A stretch of DNA of 64,000 bases from Pseudomonas poae (GCF_001439785.1 NZ_JYLI01000018.1:1-64000); one strand, 5' to 3'; shown: positions 34,152 through 43,235, counted from the stretch's first letter. Numbers and translations: made by a program. Notes: generated by a model not told the origin, from the letters alone.

Positions 34152-34409
34152 ATGAACTCGCCATCTTTCGAATCTCGTCAAGCCCAGTACACCTTAACGC
34201 CCCTGCCTTCTGCTGCATGCGAGGGCCAGAAGCATGACACGCCGCTGCCGCAGGGTCTCAACCTTACCTCCACGCCTAAATTCAGCTTCAAGGCGCCTAC
34301 GGCCGAGGACTTTGATAAAGGTTCGAAAACACAGGCGCAAGAGCCTGGGTCCGGCTCCACGGGTTCACTGCTCGCCAGCATCAGGAACCTTTTGTCCCGT
34401 CGCGCCTGA
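34152..34409 (+). CDS. Short third HrpL-controlled gene, likely N-terminal remnant of the same family
   Basis: An 85-residue protein, MNSPSFESRQAQYTL at the start, rich in Ser/Thr/Pro/Gln and lacking acidic residues before residue 7. It closes with GSTGSLLASIRNLLSRRA, which resembles the hydrophobic stretch at residues 83-98 of the first gene, and then stops before any module. It abuts the convergent MFS gene with no gap. I read it as either a truncated family member or a small secreted protein. An alternative start at 34023 (128 residues) would place the hrp box inside the gene and is less likely. Confidence 0.55.
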   Translation: MNSPSFESRQAQYTLTPLPSAACEGQKHDTPLPQGLNLTSTPKFSFKAPTAEDFDKGSKTQAQEPGSGSTGSLLASIRNLLSRRA

Positions 34410-35561
34410 TCATGCGCGCAGTATTTTTCCGCTGACCGCCACCGCTGCCAGCAGGACACCGATCAGCATGAAGGCGGTCGCCAGGCTGCTGCCGTGGGCT
34501 ATGAAGCCGATCAGGGCGGGGCCTGCCAGAATCCCTGCATAGCCCAGGGTAGTGATGGCCGGCACGGCAATGTGTTCCGGCATCACGGTCTGCTTGCCAA
34601 CCGCGGTATAGAGCACCGGGACAATGTTTGAACAACCGGCGCCCACCAGTGCATAACCGAGCAATGCCATTTCCCAGGCAGGGGAGAGTGTCGCGAGGAA
34701 TATGCCGGCCGCCGCCAGCGCGCCGCCGACCACGATCACGCGAGTTGCGCCCAGGCGGCGCACAATGGCATCACCGGTCAGTCGCCCGGCAGTCATGGTC
34801 AGGGCAAAGGCCGCGTAGCCCAGGCCCGCATAGGCTTCATCCAGGCCGCGCTCATCGCTGAGGAACACCGCGCTCCAGTCCAGCACCGCGCCCTCGGCCA
34901 GGAACACGATAAAACACAGACAGCCGATAAACAGCACCACGCCATGGGGAATCGCAAACGCGGGGCCCGAGCTCTCACTGCCGTAAGGCAACAGGTGCGG
35001 TCCGGCCTTGAGCAGTGCCACGACCATGATCACAATCACTACCAGCGTCGCCTGCAGTGGCGAGCAACCGAGCCCCAGCAGGCCCGCGACACCCGCCGCG
35101 CCGACAATACCGCCCAGGCTGAACAACCCATGAAAACCCGACATCATGGTTTTGCCACTGGCGCGTTCGACGATCACCGCCTGCAGGTTGACCGTTGAAT
35201 CCACTGTGCCCAGACCCGCGCCGAAGAGAAATAACCCAGCCATCAGCAGCGGAATCGAACTGACCGTAGCGAGCAGGGGCAGCGCCAGACAGATCATGAC
35301 AGTGCCGGCAGTCAGTACGCGTCGGCAGCCATAGCGCGATGCCAGCAAGCCCGCCACCGGCATGGCGAGGATCGACCCGACCCCCAGGCACAACAGCAGC
35401 AGTCCCAGCGTGCCTTCATTGAGGTTCGCCCGCGCCTTGGCATAGGGCACCAGGGGGGCCCAGGCCGCGATGCCAAAACCGGCGATAAAAAAGGCGATGC
35501 GTGTCGACATTTGCTCCAGCCGTCCGGGAATCACGGGGGCTGGGGTGGGGATGGCAGTCAT
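34410..35561 (-). CDS. MFS transporter (YbjJ-like)
   Basis: A 383-residue inner-membrane transporter with 12 predicted helices. The first loop carries GLASRYGCRRVL, a variant of the MFS motif A, and FHGLFSLGGIVGAAG is typical of the FucP/YbjJ branch. No neighbouring catabolic genes point to its substrate. Its 3' end directly abuts the third effector-like gene on the other strand, with no visible terminator between them. Confidence 0.85.
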   Translation of the reverse strand: MTAIPTPAPVIPGRLEQMSTRIAFFIAGFGIAAWAPLVPYAKARANLNEGTLGLLLLCLGVGSILAMPVAGLLASRYGCRRVLTAGTVMICLALPLLATVSSIPLLMAGLFLFGAGLGTVDSTVNLQAVIVERASGKTMMSGFHGLFSLGGIVGAAGVAGLLGLGCSPLQATLVVIVIMVVALLKAGPHLLPYGSESSGPAFAIPHGVVLFIGCLCFIVFLAEGAVLDWSAVFLSDERGLDEAYAGLGYAAFALTMTAGRLTGDAIVRRLGATRVIVVGGALAAAGIFLATLSPAWEMALLGYALVGAGCSNIVPVLYTAVGKQTVMPEHIAVPAITTLGYAGILAGPALIGFIAHGSSLATAFMLIGVLLAAVAVSGKILRA

Positions 35562-36139
35562 GCAGAGTCCTTGGTTTGACGTTCAGCTAACGATGTCCTG
35601 CGCGACATCCTTGCACATCAGGCCGTGCCGAGCGAGCGCGGTTGCGTCACCGTTCAAGGCAAAAAGCGCCGGTCGTGAATATTATTTTTACACATGCGGG
35701 AACGCTCGGCGCATCACTGACCACAGACAAGCCATCGAGCCTGTGGGAGGGAGCCTGGAAGGTGTGCAGTCCCTGCGAGAAAGGTTGAACCCCGGATTTC
35801 TTGCAGGGAGTTACCTCTTCCAGTCTGCCAACCATGGGGTCGATTTTTTGTAATCAGCCAATAGTTTTGTGAACAGTGCCTACAACTTTTTAGTTATGTG
35901 CCTACGAACTACCGTACGAAATTTCTTGTTGGAGCCAGTCAGCTCTTCTGAGCTTATTTATTATTTTGTAAAAGACACTTCCATCCTCGCCGTACGAAAC
36001 TTCTTTTTTATTTCTGAAAGGCCGAATTTTTCCTGAAATCGCTAAGCTTCAGGGCGTTCAGGCACTTTTTTTCGCCACCCAGCGAGCAGTGGCGAGGGGA
36101 AGTATTTTCTATCAGGAAGTTGACTGGCGGTTACCTACG
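35562..36139. other. Long AT-rich gap before vgrG with a direct repeat
   Basis: About 580 bases without a supported gene. The right half is AT-rich. CCGTACGAAATTTCTT at 35912-35927 recurs as CCGTACGAAACTTCTT at 35990-36005, one mismatch in 16, 78 bases apart. A third partial CCTACGAAC precedes the first copy. These may be regulator sites for the vgrG operon, or traces of an insertion. No promoter could be fixed with confidence. Confidence 0.5.
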
Positions 36140-38152
36140 ATGGCTGATGCGTTTGTTTCTTCACGGTTTAATTTAATCTTTTCAAGTCTGGATACAGACT
36201 TTCAAGTAGCGGCGTTCAAGGGCAGCGAGGCCATTGATCAGCCGTACTTCATTGAGGTGCAGTTAGTCAGCGAAAATCCCTCGATTGACCTGGAGGCCTT
36301 GCTTCACCAGCCCGTCTTCCTTTGCCTGGGCGAAGTCGATGAAGGGCTGCATGGGCAGGTCTACAGCATCGGGCGCGATGACCGGGGTACGCGGCTCACG
36401 CGCTACCGCCTCACCCTGGCACCGCGCCTGGCGTGCCTGGCCCATCGCTGCGACCAGCGCATTTTCCAGCAACGCAGCGTGCCGCAGATCATTGCATCGG
36501 TGCTTGAACACCACGGCATCCTCGCCGACGCCTACGCTTTCGAACTTGGGCCGGTGGTGTATCCGCCGCGCACGTTCTGCGTGCAATACGCGGAAACAGA
36601 CCTGCATTTTATCCAGAGGCTGTGCGAAGAAGAGGGCATCCACTTCCACTTTCGCCACACTGCGGACAACCACCTATTGGTGTTCGGTGATGACCAGACG
36701 GTGTTCCAGCACCTGCCCGCACAGCGTTACAGCGCGTCAGCCGACCCGCTGCCTCAGGGCGCTCGAGTGGTCCAGCGTTTCGACCGGCGGCTGGCGACAC
36801 GCAGCCGGCAAACCGTACGTCGTGATCATGACTTCGAGCACCCTTCGTTGTGCCTGCAGAACACCGCAGGAGACGCGGGTGCACAACCCCACCAGGATTA
36901 TCACTACCCCGCAGGTTTCACCAGCCGTGTAAGGGGTTTGCAACTGGCGCGACGTGGCCTGGAGCGCCATCAAAGCGATCGGCATCGCGCACTTGGCAAA
37001 AGCGATCAGCCTGCGCTGCGCAGTGGTCACTTCCTCCCGTTGCAGGATCACTCCGACCCGGATTGCAACGACCTGTGGTTGCTCACGTCCGTGCACCATG
37101 AAGGTTACCAACCGCAGGTGCTGGAGGAGGCGGTATTCGAAGCAGGCAAGTTCCGTGGCTATCGCAACCGCTTCACCGCGACACCCTGGCGCGCCGCACA
37201 CCGACCGGCCCTCAAACATCCCAAGCCAACCATCAACGGAAGTCAGACCGCAACGGTGACCGGGCCTGCCGGGGAGGATGTGCATTGCGATGCCTATGGT
37301 CGGGTAAAAGTCCGCTTTCATTGGGATCGCCTGGAAAAGAGCGACGACAAGAGCAGTTGCTGGGTGAGGGTGGCGTCGGGATGGGCAGGTAATGGCTTCG
37401 GCGCAATGATGATTCCACGGGTGGGAATGGAAGTGCTGGTGACGTTCCTCGAGGGTGATCCAGACCGGCCACTTGTCAATGGATGCCTGCCCAATGCGTC
37501 GCACCTGCCCACCTATCCGTTGCCACAACACAAAACGCGCAGCGTATTGCGCAGTTGCAGTTCACCCGGCGGTGACGGCGCCAACGAGTTGCACCTCGAA
37601 GACCGGCGCGGCGAAGAACTGATCTTCCTGCGCGCTCAACGTGATCTGGAGCAACAGGTCGGTCACGACAGTCGGCTTGAGGTGGCCGGAGAGCGGCATG
37701 AAGTCATTCGCGGAGTAAACACGGTGCGCCTGGAAGACGAGGACCATCGCCATGTCGTTGGTGATCGCAAGGTGGTGCTGGAGGCGCACGACCACCTCAA
37801 AGTACACGGCGACAGCCTGACCCATGTTGGTCAGGCCCTGGTGGTCGAGGCCGGTCAGCAACTGCACCTCAAGGCCGGAGCCATCCTGGTGATCGATGCG
37901 GGTGCGCAACTGAGCCTGAAGGCGGGGGGAGAGCACCTGGTGATCCAGGCTGGGGGTATTTTCAGCAGCCGGCCCATCACTGCGGGCGGGGCGCCGTCCG
38001 TCACACGCTCGATCAGTGCTGCGCCGACAACTGCTCCGAGCATCTCCCCGGCACAGGATCAGATCATGCGCCTTGCTCGAAAACTGGACGCGGATTTCTG
38101 CCCACTGTGCGAGCGCTGCAGCGAAGGCCTGTGCGACATGAGGGCCGCCTGA
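36140..38152 (+). CDS. vgrG: Type VI secretion spike protein VgrG
   Basis: T6SS spike of 670 residues, starting at MADAFVSSRFNLIF (36140); an in-frame GTG at 36089 lacks a ribosome site. The gp27-like part holds LEALLHQPVFLCLGE and FCVQYAETDLHFIQRLCEEEGIHFHF. The gp5-like OB domain carries GPAGEDVHCDAYGRVKVRFHWDR and SCWVRVASGWAGNGFGAMMIPRVGMEVLVTFLEGDPDRP. A beta-helix/DUF2345-type tail follows, and the C-terminus ends in a Cys cluster (CPLCERCSEGLC) that could bind zinc. No effector domain is fused. Its stop overlaps the DUF4123 start (TGATG). No other T6SS structural genes are in the window, so it is an orphan cargo locus. Confidence 0.93.
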   Translation: MADAFVSSRFNLIFSSLDTDFQVAAFKGSEAIDQPYFIEVQLVSENPSIDLEALLHQPVFLCLGEVDEGLHGQVYSIGRDDRGTRLTRYRLTLAPRLACLAHRCDQRIFQQRSVPQIIASVLEHHGILADAYAFELGPVVYPPRTFCVQYAETDLHFIQRLCEEEGIHFHFRHTADNHLLVFGDDQTVFQHLPAQRYSASADPLPQGARVVQRFDRRLATRSRQTVRRDHDFEHPSLCLQNTAGDAGAQPHQDYHYPAGFTSRVRGLQLARRGLERHQSDRHRALGKSDQPALRSGHFLPLQDHSDPDCNDLWLLTSVHHEGYQPQVLEEAVFEAGKFRGYRNRFTATPWRAAHRPALKHPKPTINGSQTATVTGPAGEDVHCDAYGRVKVRFHWDRLEKSDDKSSCWVRVASGWAGNGFGAMMIPRVGMEVLVTFLEGDPDRPLVNGCLPNASHLPTYPLPQHKTRSVLRSCSSPGGDGANELHLEDRRGEELIFLRAQRDLEQQVGHDSRLEVAGERHEVIRGVNTVRLEDEDHRHVVGDRKVVLEAHDHLKVHGDSLTHVGQALVVEAGQQLHLKAGAILVIDAGAQLSLKAGGEHLVIQAGGIFSSRPITAGGAPSVTRSISAAPTTAPSISPAQDQIMRLARKLDADFCPLCERCSEGLCDMRAA

Positions 38153-38988
38153 TGGAAAACCTGCCCAGTGAATGGATGGCCCGCCAACAACAGGCGGGGC
38201 GGCGTCTGTGCCTGATGCTCGAAGGAAACAACTGTGCGCGTCGGCCACTGCTGGCCGTGCGTGAACCGCTGAACTATCGCTGCCTTTACGGCGAGACCGC
38301 TGCGGCGGAACTGGCGAACGCAGGTCCCGTGATCCTGCTGTTGGAGCATTTGAACGAGCCCGCTCTGGTCGACCTGCTGCAACGTCCCGAGGCTCATTGG
38401 GGCTGGCTGGGCAGCCTGCCCGATGAAGACCTGACCAGCGTGACGCGACATTGGCGCGAGCGTTTGCTCATGGGACCGGCGGGGAGTCAGGCGCTTTACC
38501 GTTTCCATGACAATCGCACCTTCGCCCGTGCCCTGGCTTGTCTACCGAAAACGCACTGGCCGCCCTTTCTCGGTCCTCTGATCAGCGTGTGCTACTGGCA
38601 TGAGGGCACTTGGCGCCAAGCTGAGAACCCCGCCCCTGGAGAATATCCGGTGCCTGACCCGGCCCCGTGGCTGGCCGTCCCAAACCCACAGGCTGAGGCG
38701 ATCCTGCACGCCAACATCCTGCGCTATCTGTTGGCCGAACACAGCGAAAACCTCGTTGCGCTGTTTGAATTCCAGGACCCCAGAATCTGGCTGACGCAAG
38801 TACTGGAACAGGCACGTGCCTGGCAATGGCGGGGCACGGAACAGTTGGAGTTTCTGGTGGTGCGCAGGCTTGAGGAAGCGACCCGAGGCAGCGTTGTTCA
38901 TTGGCAACCGATGACAGGCGAGGCGCCGCAAGAGCATTTTGAACGGCTAGCGGGGCAGTGGCACAGGGCGGGGCGCAGGGATGAGTAA
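38152..38988 (+). CDS. DUF4123 T6SS effector adaptor (Tap/TEC)
   Basis: A 278-residue adaptor that loads a cognate effector onto VgrG. Start MENLPSEWMARQQQAG at 38152 couples to the vgrG stop. The DUF4123 pattern shows as LMLEGNNCARRPLLAV, then LYGETAAAELANAGPVILLL, with GPAGSQALYRFHDNRTFARAL later. It is a cytoplasmic chaperone. Position between VgrG and a lipase matches Vibrio VgrG1-Tap1-TseL order. Its end overlaps the lipoprotein start by 8 bases. Confidence 0.88.
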   Translation: MENLPSEWMARQQQAGRRLCLMLEGNNCARRPLLAVREPLNYRCLYGETAAAELANAGPVILLLEHLNEPALVDLLQRPEAHWGWLGSLPDEDLTSVTRHWRERLLMGPAGSQALYRFHDNRTFARALACLPKTHWPPFLGPLISVCYWHEGTWRQAENPAPGEYPVPDPAPWLAVPNPQAEAILHANILRYLLAEHSENLVALFEFQDPRIWLTQVLEQARAWQWRGTEQLEFLVVRRLEEATRGSVVHWQPMTGEAPQEHFERLAGQWHRAGRRDE

Positions 38989-39757
38989 GTGGTTGGGGGT
39001 GACGTTATTTGTCTGTGTGATGACAGGGCTCTATGGGTGTGCGGGGAGGGCGGCGGAGCGGTTTACGTTGGAGGTGGATTTGCCGGCGGAATTTAAAATT
39101 AAGACGGCTGCCAATTATCGACCTGCGAGGGGGGAGACCTGCACGCTGCCCAGGCGTCGAGGCAAAAGACCCGAACGAAAAGTGTTTTTTTCTGAGTACG
39201 CATCGGTAGCGAGTCGAGTGAGTTATGAGCTTCCTCTGACCGAAACGGCTGACGGATGTCCCTTGGTATTAAGCGATGTGGAGTTTGATATTTATGCAAA
39301 GTGGGGCGCGCGGTACTCGGATGTAGCGGGAGATATCACGAGCATCTTTATCGGTGATGGCGCAACGGAGAACGCTTCATCCGAAATGGGCTCGGGTGTT
39401 CAGGTGTTACGTCGGCAATGCCAGTGGTTGTTTCGAACCGCAGGGCCCCAGCACGCAATCATCAAGGTTCTTAAATGCAAGTCGGTAAACGATGAGGAGG
39501 ATGAGCGGAGAAAATCTGTAGCGGTTGAACGGGACCAGCTTGTGAAGAAAACCCTCAGGGTTGTCATAGGCGTCATCGGCGAAGAGCGACCTTACATGGG
39601 CGATAACTGGGTCCAGTTTCCACAAGGCTGGAAGCGCTGCCGGGGAGAAAGTCTGGAGGATCAAAGCGCGTTTTGCGCCGGAAACACGGTGGACTTCAAG
39701 TCTTTCAAAATGCCCGATGGACGTAGATGCACTGTTTACCCAACCTGTACTGAATAA
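38981..39757 (+). CDS. Lipoprotein, probable immunity protein for the lipase effector
   Basis: A 258-residue lipoprotein with lipobox LYGC (Cys20) and Ala at +2, so probably outer-membrane or periplasm-facing. The body carries several Cys residues (CTLP, CPLV, RRQCQW, RCRGE, FCAG, CTVYPTC) that could form disulfides in the periplasm. I recognise no named domain. It lies directly before the lipase and begins inside the adaptor gene. Immunity genes for T6SS lipases are commonly periplasmic lipoproteins in that place, so the role is inferred from context. A/T-richer codon use than the adaptor suggests it came with the effector. Confidence 0.7.
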   Translation: MSKWLGVTLFVCVMTGLYGCAGRAAERFTLEVDLPAEFKIKTAANYRPARGETCTLPRRRGKRPERKVFFSEYASVASRVSYELPLTETADGCPLVLSDVEFDIYAKWGARYSDVAGDITSIFIGDGATENASSEMGSGVQVLRRQCQWLFRTAGPQHAIIKVLKCKSVNDEEDERRKSVAVERDQLVKKTLRVVIGVIGEERPYMGDNWVQFPQGWKRCRGESLEDQSAFCAGNTVDFKSFKMPDGRRCTVYPTCTE

Positions 39758-39768
39758 GGATATCCAGC

Positions 39769-41925
39769 ATGGCAATCGAGCAATGGAAGCAGCCTTTTTT
39801 TAACGAAAGAATGCCTGCTTGTGCGTTACGTGGTGATTGGCTGAGCTTTCGTCTTGTGGAGGCATCAGGCGATGGAAAGGCCTATGGAGGGCTTGCGTAC
39901 GAGGTGATTGATAGTGCCGGGCAGAGACACAAAGGGTATCTGGACGGAAATGGCTTTGTGCGGCTGGAGGATCAATGCAGAGGTCCTGTCGTGCTGATTT
40001 TCAATGCACTCTATGAGGCGCAAGAGGGCTTGTATCAGCACTTGCAGAAGCGCATTAGCTATCCATTGCTTATTACCGACCTCCAGGTCAGAGCAGAAAA
40101 AACGCGGTTTCTCGATCCTGGAGCTAAGCGTAATGAGAAAAACCCGGCCTGGCAGAAGGGAGATCATTATTATCAGGTTGAAGTGCGTGACCTGGTTCGA
40201 CACGGTGCCCATTTACCTCCTTTAATCCCAGGCATTCATAGTACCCAACGACACGCTTTGAAAATGGTGGCCGAGTTGGGTTTCGGTCCTTCCGAGCCGA
40301 CCCTTTCAGGCGTCGTGTTGTTTCCCAATCGGCATACCGTTCTTGAGGTTCGGCCATTGCGTGCGCTACGGCCCATGCTTTCCAGTGATGATCAGTTCAG
40401 CGCCTTGAACCTTTACCAACTGGCGCTGATGTCTACGTTGAGTTACTGCGGTTTTGGTCAGGAACCTGCGGATAAACCAGTGGATGAAGTGAGTTTCCCG
40501 TTGCAGCCCAGTGTGGGAAATGTCTTTGCACAAAAGCTTTCAGGGTATCAGCAGGCCTGGAAATTTGACGTTGGGCAGGTGCAGCGCTTTTATCCCTTGT
40601 ATGAGGAGGTGCCGTACTCCAAACGTTTTGAAATATTGCCCTTCGACCCTGAGTTGTATTCGCAAAACTCTCCAGACTTGGGGACGGCCCAGGAACATCC
40701 CGCCAAATTGCATTTTTTTGACGATGAGGCGTTCGGCACTGATACCCAAGCCTTTATCTGCCATCACGATGAGATCGTCTTGATTGCTGTGCGCGGCACC
40801 GCCAGTACCCCTGATGGATTAAGGGATGCCAATGCTCACCAGGTGTCCTTTTCCGAGGGTGTCGGCAACGTTCATGAGGGCTTTTACCAGGCATACCGTG
40901 CCATGCGCGATTTTGTATTGCGATATCTCAGCCTGTTTCATAGGGGGCAGCGTGTCATCATTTGCGGTCACAGCCTGGGTGGTGCAATTGCTTTGCTCTT
41001 GGCCGAAGGATTGCGTCGTGCCCCTTACCGCGATTACAACCCACTCCTCTACACCTACGGCGCCCCCCGTGCCGCCGACTCCGAATTCGTCGCCGGTGCG
41101 TCCAGCCTGGTGCACCACCGCATCGTCAACCACAACGACCCCGTGCCCAGCGTCCCGGCGACATGGATGAACACCACCGCCAAGCTGTGGATTCCTGGTG
41201 CCGTCGCATTATTCAGTGCCCCCGGCCCCGGCGGTTTGTTGTTCGCTGCCGGGCTGGTGCGCGTGGGCGGCAACCCCTATCAGCATCATGGTGAGCAACG
41301 GCATTTCATGCCGATCAAGCTGCCGGATGGCACGCAGTCTTCGGTGTTGTGGAAGCCCGGTTGTGAGTCCATTCAGGAGGCAGCCTGCAATCGCGCCCTG
41401 CAGCTGCAAGGCGACATGCCCGCGCGTGACAACTTGTTGAAACAGCTATTCCAAGCCAGCCAGCACTTCATGACTGCCAGCTACATACCGGCTGCCTGGG
41501 CCACCTTGCGTCGCTGGCAGCAGACCCTGGAAAGCCAGGGTACGTTGGTTACGCCAAGAGAGTTCGAATGGATCGACCGAGCACTTGAGCGTATGGGCCA
41601 GCAACTGCGTGACAAGAACCGCGAACTTGATCGGCGTCGGCCAACCAACCAGCGCAGTCACGCGCACTCGCACAGCCAGGCCTTGAGTGCCGAGATCGAC
41701 CGGTTGCGCACCAGCCGCGAGCGCCTGCAGAGCTTGCGCTGGCGCCGCCTGGATGCGCGCGACGTCTATGGCAGTCATGCCGACGCGCCGCACCTGCAAG
41801 CCAGCCTCAAACGTTGGTTCAGCCATCGCGAGAACCGCGAATTGTCCCAGGTTGCCAGCATTCCGCCGCCCACTCTCGACGATCGGGGGAGGGCGCACAC
41901 GCTGGATATCGATTCAATCGTCTAG
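39769..41925 (+). CDS. T6SS lipase effector, class 3 lipase fold
   Basis: A 718-residue protein after AAGGA. The nucleophile elbow is GHSLGG with Ser402; LIAVRGTAST gives the oxyanion strand and VNHNDPVPSVP the catalytic Asp (Asp457), and NPYQHHGEQ offers the His (506/507). This is a class 3 lipase core like Tle2-type effectors (TseL), acting on membrane phospholipids in the target periplasm. The C-terminal 200 residues are long helices (LERMGQQLRDKNRELDRRR). There is no signal peptide, as expected for VgrG delivery. Base composition changes inside the gene near 41030: the first ~420 codons are A/T-richer, the rest strongly G/C-biased, suggesting a recombination join. Substrate class is inferred. 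Confidence 0.85.
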   Translation: MAIEQWKQPFFNERMPACALRGDWLSFRLVEASGDGKAYGGLAYEVIDSAGQRHKGYLDGNGFVRLEDQCRGPVVLIFNALYEAQEGLYQHLQKRISYPLLITDLQVRAEKTRFLDPGAKRNEKNPAWQKGDHYYQVEVRDLVRHGAHLPPLIPGIHSTQRHALKMVAELGFGPSEPTLSGVVLFPNRHTVLEVRPLRALRPMLSSDDQFSALNLYQLALMSTLSYCGFGQEPADKPVDEVSFPLQPSVGNVFAQKLSGYQQAWKFDVGQVQRFYPLYEEVPYSKRFEILPFDPELYSQNSPDLGTAQEHPAKLHFFDDEAFGTDTQAFICHHDEIVLIAVRGTASTPDGLRDANAHQVSFSEGVGNVHEGFYQAYRAMRDFVLRYLSLFHRGQRVIICGHSLGGAIALLLAEGLRRAPYRDYNPLLYTYGAPRAADSEFVAGASSLVHHRIVNHNDPVPSVPATWMNTTAKLWIPGAVALFSAPGPGGLLFAAGLVRVGGNPYQHHGEQRHFMPIKLPDGTQSSVLWKPGCESIQEAACNRALQLQGDMPARDNLLKQLFQASQHFMTASYIPAAWATLRRWQQTLESQGTLVTPREFEWIDRALERMGQQLRDKNRELDRRRPTNQRSHAHSHSQALSAEIDRLRTSRERLQSLRWRRLDARDVYGSHADAPHLQASLKRWFSHRENRELSQVASIPPPTLDDRGRAHTLDIDSIV

Positions 41926-41928
41926 CCC

Positions 41929-43170
41929 TCAGCGTGCAAAAAACTCCACCTGCGTGGGTTGGCGCTTCATAAGCACCTTGCCATTGCGGATCGAGTACAG
42001 CGGCAGGCCCTGGCTGCGAATCACCTCATAGTCGCTGTCTGCCGAAAGAATCAGCAGGTTGGCCGGTCGCCCAGGCGCGAGGCCGTACCGGTCACCCAGG
42101 GCCATGGCTTTGGCACTGTTGTCGGTGACCAGGTCGAGGGCACTTTGCAGGTTGCGGTAGCCGAGCATATGGCAGATATGCAGACCCGCTTCCAGTACGC
42201 GCAGGATGTTGCCGTTGCCCAGCGGGTACCACGGATCGACGATGGAGTCCTGGCCGAAGCACACGTTCATGCCGGCCTCCAGCAGTTCGTTGACGCGCGT
42301 GACGCCACGGCGTTTCGGGAAACTGTCGAAGCGCCCTTGCAGGTGAATGCTCTCGGTGGGGCAGGATACGAAGCTGATGCCCGAATGCCCCAGCAGGCGG
42401 AACAGCTTGGCGCAGTAGGCATTGTCGTAGGAGCCCATGGCCGTGGTGTGGCTGGCGGTGACACGGGCACCCATGTCGCGGCTGCGCGCTTCTTCGGCGA
42501 GCACTTCGAGAAAGCGCGAGTGGGGGTCGTCGGTTTCGTCGCAATGCACGTCTACCAGGCAGCCGGTGCGCTCGGCCAGGTCCATGAGAAATTTCACCGA
42601 GCTTACGCCTTGGTCACGGGTGTACTCGAAGTGCGGTATGCCGCCGATCACATCGGCCCCCAGGCGAATGGCTTCTTCCATCAGCTCGCGGCCGTTGCGG
42701 TAGGACTCGATGCCTTCCTGGGGAAAGGCGACGATTTGCAGGTCGATCAGATGCGCGCTTTCCTCGCGCACCTGCAGCATGGCCTTGAGCGCGGTGAGAT
42801 CCGGATCGGTGACATCGACATGAGTGCGCACATGCTGGATGCCGTGGGCGGCCAGGGCCTGGATGGTCTTGTGGGCGCGGGTGCGGGTGTCTTCCTCGGT
42901 AATGGTGGCCTTGCGTTCGCCCCAGCACTCGATGCCTTCGAACAGCGTGCCGCTCATGTTCCAGCGTGGCTCGCCGGCCGTTAGGGTGGCATCGAGATGG
43001 ATATGCGGTTCGACAAAGGGCGGTATCACCAGATGACCGGCGGCGTCCAGGTCGTCGGCCATCAACGCAGGCACGGCGGTCTGTGCAGTGATGCTGGCAA
43101 TCCGGCCATTTTCCAGGTGCAGATCATGCAGGCCTTCACGGTTGCGCAGGCGGGCATTGATGATGTGCAT
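41929..43170 (-). CDS. codA: Cytosine deaminase
   Basis: A 413-residue amidohydrolase converting cytosine to uracil. Start at 43170 (MHIINARLRN) with GAGGA upstream; an earlier in-frame start lacks a site. The metal-binding residues are HIHLD in PPFVEPHIHLDATL, then VHCDETDD and SFHTTAMGS-type ASHTTAMGS, and FGQDSIVDPW with the catalytic Asp. Length fits E. coli CodA. It follows codB by 65 bases, so the two form a codBA operon with permease first. Confidence 0.93.
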   Translation of the reverse strand: MHIINARLRNREGLHDLHLENGRIASITAQTAVPALMADDLDAAGHLVIPPFVEPHIHLDATLTAGEPRWNMSGTLFEGIECWGERKATITEEDTRTRAHKTIQALAAHGIQHVRTHVDVTDPDLTALKAMLQVREESAHLIDLQIVAFPQEGIESYRNGRELMEEAIRLGADVIGGIPHFEYTRDQGVSSVKFLMDLAERTGCLVDVHCDETDDPHSRFLEVLAEEARSRDMGARVTASHTTAMGSYDNAYCAKLFRLLGHSGISFVSCPTESIHLQGRFDSFPKRRGVTRVNELLEAGMNVCFGQDSIVDPWYPLGNGNILRVLEAGLHICHMLGYRNLQSALDLVTDNSAKAMALGDRYGLAPGRPANLLILSADSDYEVIRSQGLPLYSIRNGKVLMKRQPTQVEFFAR

Positions 43171-43235
43171 GGGCAAGTTCCTCTTGGCTAAAAACAATCA
43201 GGCGGTCGACAGATTACCACCGGCGAGGGTAGGGC

